64,000 nucleotides of DNA, taken from contig JAMZAV010000007.1 of assembly GCA_024449915.1 (NCBI GenBank), positions 558,001 to 622,000 of the forward strand, given 5' to 3'. The notes beneath the pieces were generated by a model that was not told the DNA's origin, searched no databases, and saw only the letters and a program-made list of their open reading frames with translations. A program made the position numbers and the translations under genes. Of the stretch, positions 57,679-64,000 are shown in pieces. Source of the stretch: Sweltsa coloradensis (lineage: Eukaryota > Arthropoda > Insecta > Plecoptera > Chloroperlidae). Every line of letters starts with the position of its first letter. The stretch's first letter is position 1.

Positions 57679-60600
57679 TGTCTACGGCCGAACTCGATGG
57701 CATTTAGCAAGGGAAGGAAATGTGGTATAAAGGGTATAGGGAAAATGCAATATTGTGAATGTTAATGTACACTTTTTTTTAGTTCATATCTAGACCTATG
57801 TTTACTTCACATGAAGAAGGTTTAGAATTTGAGTTTCGTCTGAAATATTCTATAGAAAAAGGGTTGATGAGCGTTCAGAAGCTCAACTTGTCCCGAACGG
57901 CCCCGAGTTTTTCAAGGATGTTCTCAGCCGTAAAGTGGCACATTTGTGTAATGGGCAATTCCAGGGGCGCTGGTCCGAGTGCTATAACTATACCCCCCCC
58001 CCCCCTCCACCCGTACTATACTTACCCCTACCCATGTTGTAGCGCTCACTTATAATTGAGCTATCAATTTGATACACCGTACCATTCCAAATTGAAATTA
58101 TGGTAGTAGATTCAATCACATTTTAAAATGCACCCGTGCAGAAGCTCGGGCAACATTTTAGTAGGGACGTCACATAATATTTTTATCAGAACACGTATCT
58201 CTACGATGTCTATGTCCCAGTCCCAAATTTATACATTTTGCACGTAGCCCCACACTTCGTTTAATTCCTTGGAGAAGGGAGTGCAAATGAGGAAGCTAGG
58301 GGGAGTTATTTATGTATTGTATGGCCCATCCCGGAAGAATTGGGGACCCTTCTTTAGTTAAGATTCACCCAAACTTGGCACAGGATAATATGGGACTTAA
58401 ATTCAATATTCAAACTATTGAACGATTGTACATAATGTAGGACTTATAGTTTATAAACACGATTTTACATACTTCCACTGCAATCATACCTAAACACAGC
58501 TCATACACCATACAACAAGTTTACATATTAAAATATTACAAAATAAATTGAAATTCGAAACATGTTTTCACTTCTTGACATCGTTTAGTAAGTTTATTTA
58601 ATTATTTGAAAATACAATTCTATACAAGTAATAACATATTACATTATCACACTTTTTGCAATTTTTTGTGACTATATAGCATGCGAGGTAAACTTCGAAA
58701 GTGTGGCCAACGGTAAACATGACTAAGAACCACGATTCTTCTTGCTCAAACAGAGAATGCCAAGTTTGATTTTATAAAAAATAACGTGGACATAAGATGT
58801 TTCATCAAAAATACAGTACAGTTGATTCAATTGTAGCATTCCACACTCAAGGTCCACTGGATTTCCGCTAGGCTTCGATGCCGCGCACATGCTTCGCAAG
58901 ACCTCCGCTAGGAGTAGATCCACTGAACCTTGACCCAAACTATCTACAACTAGTATTTAATTACACATATATTAAGTTGCATAAACACGTTTTAAAAAGT
59001 ATATCAATATTATCGGTGTGCGAGTACCCGAGATTTCGGATCTGGTCGGGTATTTGGGGGCCGACCCGATAGTGGATAAATGGTACCCGACTTTCGGGTA
59101 ACCACAATATACATTTTTGGAGGGGCCTGCCGGTCGGTCCTGGATTTACATACTTTATTGGTGGAGGTGCCGGTCCAGACAAATTTAATTTATATCTGTT
59201 ACAAAATGCAATTCAATCAAAATCCAGAAAATTGATTGCAAGAAAATTATAACGTATAAGATTCTTCACAAGCAAAATTCATTATCCATTTTTACATAAA
59301 ATTATTTTCCTGCTTCCTTTTCCCTACTATAGTTGCCCTCTACCTCTACCCGCATTGTCTCCTAATCGATATTCTCTTACTGCCAAGCTCTATAATATTA
59401 GATCAGGTTTGTTTTATTTGAAATGAAAGCAGATGTACTTTTCGTCAGAGCACGTCGCCTATTTGCACGATTTCCCACTACTCCCTTATTCCTCGAATAC
59501 AAGAAAAACAAAGGGCAAATGAGAAAACAGCAGGGGAAGTTATTTATACATTGTATTGCCCATTCGCGAGGAGTCGAGTGGAACCGGAAAGAGTCGAGGA
59601 CCCTTCACTTGACTTCGGCTCCAGCCAATATATCCACCCAAGTGTGACAGGAGAAGATTTAGACGAAGGAAATCCGATTCTTAGGCTGCGTTGCTCGATG
59701 CACATTCCGGTTTATTCTTTTATATGGAGAGTTATTACCAAGGAGGCTCGTGTTGTTTGTCACCTTGTCACCTTGAAGGATGAGCGAGGGGGTTCGACGA
59801 CGTGTCGCGCCTGGTGAACTCACCTCGTATGTCATAGCGAGGCTGAGACTGAGGGCGCTCAAACTCTAGGCAGTCAGTGACATAACGACGACAATCTCAT
59901 ACACTTACCCAACCCACTCAATATTGTTTACCTCGCAGAATATACAACACTTTCCCCTGCATTGACGAACTTTCGACATTTCCAGCGAAGGGTGCACTTT
60001 TATCAACGAAGATGAACCTAATAAATTATCTTTTTATTTCTAGAGTTCCATGGCCATACTATGATCAAATCGTCGTAATTGGAAATGTGACACAGAAAAA
60101 GGTAAAACATGGAATATTTAATGCACTTTTAAAGGTAGTAAAATACGTATTTTGCTTCCACATTAAGTAATTAACCTCATTCGAAGTTTAAATTCAACTA
60201 CTCGGGATTACACCCTCTCAATATGAAGTCGTTTTTATTGGTTTTTAGTAGAGCAGCAGAAGTAATCAGTGGTGGATCGCGTTTCAAATAAAAAAGTATA
60301 AAATAAAAAGTAAAGAATTATATAGCAGCACTGACATAAGTCTCTCAATTCTATCTGTGTGTAGTCTATACTCTAAATTATTATCATAATTATTGAAATA
60401 TAACTTCCCGTAAGGTAGGAAGGCCAATGTAGGCCTATGAGATACCTACGTACGTAGATTAAATACTTTAGTACTGGCAGTAGCGATAATTTGTTCTCAA
60501 AGTAAATTCACCTTTAACAGTTTACCAGCTGGAGTGGTAATTTGGCCTCAAAGTCGCAGTTTTAATGTTAACAACAGCTCAGACATGATCCTGTAGTTTT

Positions 60601-60719
60601 ATTTCTGCTGAAACAGCAATAAAAAAGCAAAGTATTGTGTAAGTCATTACGATTGTCATAAACGGGAAAGGTTTTTTAATGGAAAAGTATTAAAAGAAAG
60701 TTAAATAGAAGATTATGGC
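57679..60719. other. Long stretch without recognised gene
   Basis: C-run (C)13 near 57,993-58,005. Imperfect inverted words CAAGGTCCACTGGAT / ATCCACTGAACCTTG at 58,848-58,932 recall the 60-bp hAT-like hairpin near 1460, but no flanking duplication was found. The segment 59,026-59,100 carries repeated TACCCGA/TCGGGTA words that form a small local hairpin. Confidence 0.35.
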
Positions 60720-63236
60720 ATGTGTATTAGGGTTGTCCCCAAAAAAAAACATTTTTGAAAAATGAAAGTCTCACCATTCAAAAAGTTTAATAATACCATC
60801 AAATTAACACTTGTAAAAATTTAAGCAAATTTGGTTGAAGTTTAGAGGTCCCCCAAGGGTTTCCAAAGTGGCTTTATTTGGCCAAAAAGCTCCAAACCAT
60901 ACACAATTGACACGGTGACGTATTAATACTAAAGCATACAATGATATTTCATATTATTGGAGAGGTCTTGAAAGGTACTTTCTATAAATATCTACCCAAA
61001 TTAATATTTATGAGTTTGGCTTAGTAGTAGTTAATATATATAAAAATTGGAGGAAAACCATAATTTATAGACTTTTGTCTCGATTCGCGACATTACAACA
61101 GTATCTAACGTTCTTTGTCTTATCAAGGCTACATGTGAATTAGTTCATCACAATAGCATGTGGTAAACTTTTTTCGTTGCAGTTCAACTACTTGAAGCAA
61201 ATCTGCTTCTGTTGCTCGTTCTTGGTTGTTGCGTTAAAGTCTTGTATGAGCGCAACACCCCGCTCGGCACAGTCGTTGATGCAGGCCAAGTGAGTGACAA
61301 GGATTGCAGCATCCTTAAAGGACTGCGTTTCTGGCCAGGCTTCAACGGGAATGTCAAGGAAACTATCTTCGTTTAGAAACTCTTAAGTAGTCGTCCCTTG
61401 GGTGTAACATCGAGAGCTGTTCAGTTAAGAACAACTTTACCGTGTCTTGATGCCACTATAAGTGGGACTTGTAGTTCTATAGGTTCATGCATATTGCGTA
61501 TTGAGCGTAGACTAGTTTTCCTTGTAGGCCTACTTCTTAAAAAATAACATTTCTGGTCCAGTTGATGGTCCAAAACAAAGATTGAATGCATCTGCCAGTA
61601 GAATTTCAAACATATAATGTCGACAAGCTAACCAAAGCAAATCTCTACCAATTTCATTTTCTAGTAGCGTACAAGCTCCATTGAACTTGCCAGTATTTGA
61701 AGCAGTTGTGTCAAAACACATACCTATTACATGTAAATCACAGTTCCATGACTGAATGTGTTCAAGAACAGATGCAGCTGCATCTTTGCATGTCCCAGAA
61801 ACCCAGATGCTAGCTTTGTAACGCCAAGAAGTTTTGTTGAGCCGTCCACAAGTGAGGAAACTAAAACCGGTAGCCTAACCATTCAACAAGACCAGTCTCG
61901 ACACCGGTAAACATCCGGTAAAGCTTACCATCCCAGTGTACAACACATTTAGTAGCACAATATTCCATCTTAATTCGCTCTGCAGTTTCACGCGACGAAG
62001 TGATGCTGTCGATGGACTGTACTTTTAGATAGCACTGTGGGAAGTTAAAAATCCTACTGTATTGAGAACAGAATCCATGATCATGGTAGACTTCCAAATG
62101 CTGATGTTTGTACGGTCCAATACAGCAGAAACTTTGGGGGAAAAGACACATTTACGGCGTGTGCTAGGCCTAGTGTTCGGTGTGGAAGTAATCGCAGATA
62201 CACGCTCCCTTCCAGAATTTTCTTCTTGGGACTCATTGGGAGCAGAATTTGCTGAAGTAGACATTACTGGAGACTTGTTTGCTACAGCTGCTGTATGCAT
62301 GCGTTTAGCTACCTGCTTTCTACGTTTGGCAGATCGTGTCTCTAGAGCTGCGAGGTTTCTGTCAACAGGCCCAATGGATCCTGTGCTGGAATCTTATTGT
62401 AGCTTCAGTAACTGTCGGTCTTCTTCATTCTTAAAGCTAGCTGATCAGCATTGGCATGACTGATAGCTTGTCCATTTTTTTAATGTACTCTGACTGATGT
62501 AGTTGGTCCATTTTGTTACTCTTACTACGATGTTTCATTAAAGCAACTTGTGTGCCATAGAGATCTTTGATCATCTTGACTATGTGATGTTTTTGTCTAA
62601 TTGGTAAACGTGACTCAAGCCAGTATGGTACTGCTTGATTATGTACTCTTAAGTGCACTTTTGCCCAGTGTAAGTTTTTGTACCCGTTGGTAAAAAACAA
62701 AGTTCCCAATCACTTCTCGAACGAAATAAATGAACATAGGTCTAAATAATAAGTACATCATAATATAAATCGGATAAATTCAATGAGAATCCCCACTAAC
62801 TCCGACTTGTTTGTTTAGTGCAATTGATTACCAGAAATCACGCTTTCTTTGAGTAACGAATCCATGTGGTGTTGTCTACAGTTCTGCGTCTCCGGACTGA
62901 AAATGGTTATATTTTGTATGATTTCACCACATGGGTAGGCCTACAGTGCAAAGACTAAGGTGTAGGTACTTGATGCTACCTTCACTTAGCATGTCCACTA
63001 ACCCAAAAAATAAAAATTCCCCGCAAAACAGCTAAAAATACAAAATCCGGTAAATGCATGTTTTCCCGGCATATATGAGAATTTGGGAGCCCCTGGGGGA
63101 CCTCTAAACTTACTCCGAATGGGCTATAATTTTATTAGTGCAAATAAAAAGTCTAAAGGAAACTTTTTGGGGGGTGAGACTTACTATTTGTAATTTTTTA
63201 ATTTTTTTGTGGCATTTGGGACACCCTAATGTGTAT
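60720..63236 (-). mobile_element. hAT-like DNA transposon, complete ends, 2,501 bp
   Basis: The element spans 60,728-63,228. The 8-bp word ATGTGTAT is present on both sides (60,720-60,727 and 63,229-63,236). Termini are TAGGGTTGTCCCCAAA and, inverted, TAGGGTGTCCCAAA. Further inverted matches inside the ends are AAGTCTCACC...CAAAAAGTTT and TTTAGAGGTCCCCCAAGGG. An exact 8-bp duplication with TAGGG ends is the hAT superfamily pattern. The single gene-like region lies on the minus strand and is broken. The intact target duplication together with a decayed gene suggests the copy arrived already defective, or that the flanks have been lucky. Confidence 0.8.
61129..62709 (-). pseudogene. Frameshifted hAT-like transposase pseudogene (uncharacterised invertebrate family)
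   Basis: Minus-strand pieces in several frames line up as one protein of about 500 residues. The order is: an N-terminal segment ending KMDKLSVM (62,440); KNEEDRQLLKLQ followed by an in-frame stop at 62,394-62,396; VLDRTN (about 62,120); CVVHWDGKL (about 61,945); LPVLVS and LLGVTKLASG (about 61,820-61,860); HVIGMCFDTTASNTG (about 61,690-61,725); LLWLACRHYMFEILLADAF (about 61,590-61,640); STGPEMLFFK; NDCAERGVALIQDF (about 61,240-61,275); and LQVVELQRKKF just before the final stop at 61,129. At least five frame changes and one stop make it non-functional. From memory, proteins with VVHWDGK, DTTASNTG and NDCAERG blocks are widespread but unnamed in invertebrates. Aspartate in DTTASNTG followed by CRH resembles the second catalytic aspartate and C..H motif of hAT transposases. 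The enclosing 8-bp duplication supports this. Confidence 0.7.
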
Positions 63237-63953
63237 TGAGTAAACGAGTTTATTTAATTATATTCGTATCTAAAACAAGGGAAAAAGTCGACCTACGGAT
63301 GATTCTATAGAAGTTTGCTAACAGATTCACGAAAAGCAGATGACTCAGCAGCTACGAAGCAGACAACACTAAAGAAAGAAAATATGATGGTACCTATTGA
63401 TTTTGTTTCACTTATTAGATTATTGATGTTTACCGACAGACGTGGTACCTTACAAGATCAAACATCCGTATAAACAGTCGCAAGTATTGTTAACGTGCAT
63501 GCTTTCGAAGTTGATTGATTGATTGATTGAGTTGTTTGATTGTATTTGACAGTTTGAATTGTATATAGTTTACTCGTTTTAAAAATGCATTTTTATGAAC
63601 ATATTTGCAAATATGGATAAATAAATAAATATATGTTTTAAATCCTAATTGTAGAAAATATTTTCAGGCACTTGCTCAGTCAAAGAGCTAAATTCATCAT
63701 GAAAAGAAAAGACTGGAACAGGCAACATCGACTGAAGGTTTGTGACATGCTCTTCACGGAAGTGGGCCAGTTGACGTGGATCCCTATCGCTCCTGCAGAT
63801 ATGTTCCCCCATTCGCAAGAACAACGCAGTATCAGCATGTTTTTTTCTGCAGATCTGTTGGTGATTGGAACGAGGTCCACACAGAAACGAATTTTTATAT
63901 ATTTCAGAAATAAATTAGAATGACTATACAGAACAGTTAACAACATAATAAAA
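63237..63953. other. Spacer without recognised gene
   Basis: TGAT tetranucleotide run near 63,512-63,528. A frame of 83 codons at 63,672-63,923 begins near a TTTTCAG acceptor-like word, but no coding family is recognised. Confidence 0.3.
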
Positions 63954-64000
63954 ACACTCCCACTCCAACTCCCACTCCCACTCCCACTCCCACTCCCACT
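63954..64000 (+). repeat. (ACTCCC)n tandem repeat running off the window
   Basis: Six-base units with one variant (ACTCCA) near the start, continuing to the last base of the window. Confidence 0.9.

Noticed and set aside
58848..58932. Second copy of the 60-bp hAT-like hairpin
   Set aside because: Ends are only partly similar (CAAGGTCCACTGGAT) and no 8-bp flanking repeat was found.
62062..62463. 133-codon plus-strand open frame
   Set aside because: It is antisense to the decayed transposase gene, whose family blocks are on the minus strand.
63954..64000. Telomeric repeat
   Set aside because: The unit ACTCCC is not a known animal telomere unit and the tract is too short to judge.

Overview
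This window looks like noncoding DNA from an invertebrate animal genome. It is AT-rich, it has no operon-like gene packing, and its longest open frame is about 160 codons and lies inside a repeat. It carries tRNA-derived SINE-like units with RNA polymerase III A and B boxes, inverted-repeat (foldback) DNA elements, long microsatellites and decayed transposase and reverse-transcriptase genes. Recurrent TAGGCCTA-type words and (ATT)n tracts fit an arthropod or a marine invertebrate, but I cannot name the species. I found no intact host gene, no splice-consistent exon chain, no rRNA and no functional tRNA gene.

Layout. 0-6 kb holds a 60-bp hAT-like hairpin element, a tRNA-derived SINE (S2) and a dispersed repeat (R1). 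6.0-6.7 kb is a 625-bp foldback element flanked by TTAA. 10.3-16.3 kb holds two direct copies of a block of about 1.6 kb. The first copy carries an extra 776-bp element (H1). Between the copies lie R1, S2 and two adjoining TTAA-flanked elements that share one TTAA. 16.9-18.3 kb holds S2, a perfect-looking 47-bp hairpin and a second copy of the second TTAA element. 18.6-21.3 kb holds three Helitron-like families (H1, H2, H3). 21.5-28 kb has SINE S1 copies and H3. 29-32.7 kb has a diverged inverted-repeat family, an H2 copy and an (ATT)n tract. 34.4-35.4 kb has an H3 fragment and a PIF/Harbinger-like element with a CTG duplication. 41.4-42.9 kb is one H1 nested inside another H1. 44.2-46.3 kb has H2, a long (TTA)n tract and a non-LTR retrotransposon remnant. 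47-58 kb has H3, S1 copies (several as head-to-head pairs) and long featureless stretches. 60.7-63.2 kb is a complete 2.5-kb hAT-like transposon with intact 8-bp target duplications and a frameshifted transposase-like gene.

The most informative signals are the H1 and H2 families. Both have one terminus of the type TTGGATGAG or TTAGACGAG. The same word recurs inverted just inside the other end, followed by a small hairpin and a terminal CTAG. Two independent filled/empty comparisons show H1 inserted between A and T without any target-site duplication. That matches the Helitron2/Helentron type of rolling-circle element and not an ordinary MITE. The second highlight is the hAT-like element, which ties a widespread uncharacterised invertebrate protein family to a specific transposon end structure. 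The window therefore reads as a repeat graveyard in which several non-autonomous families have nested, duplicated and formed palindromes. Family assignments are from memory and pattern, without database searches.
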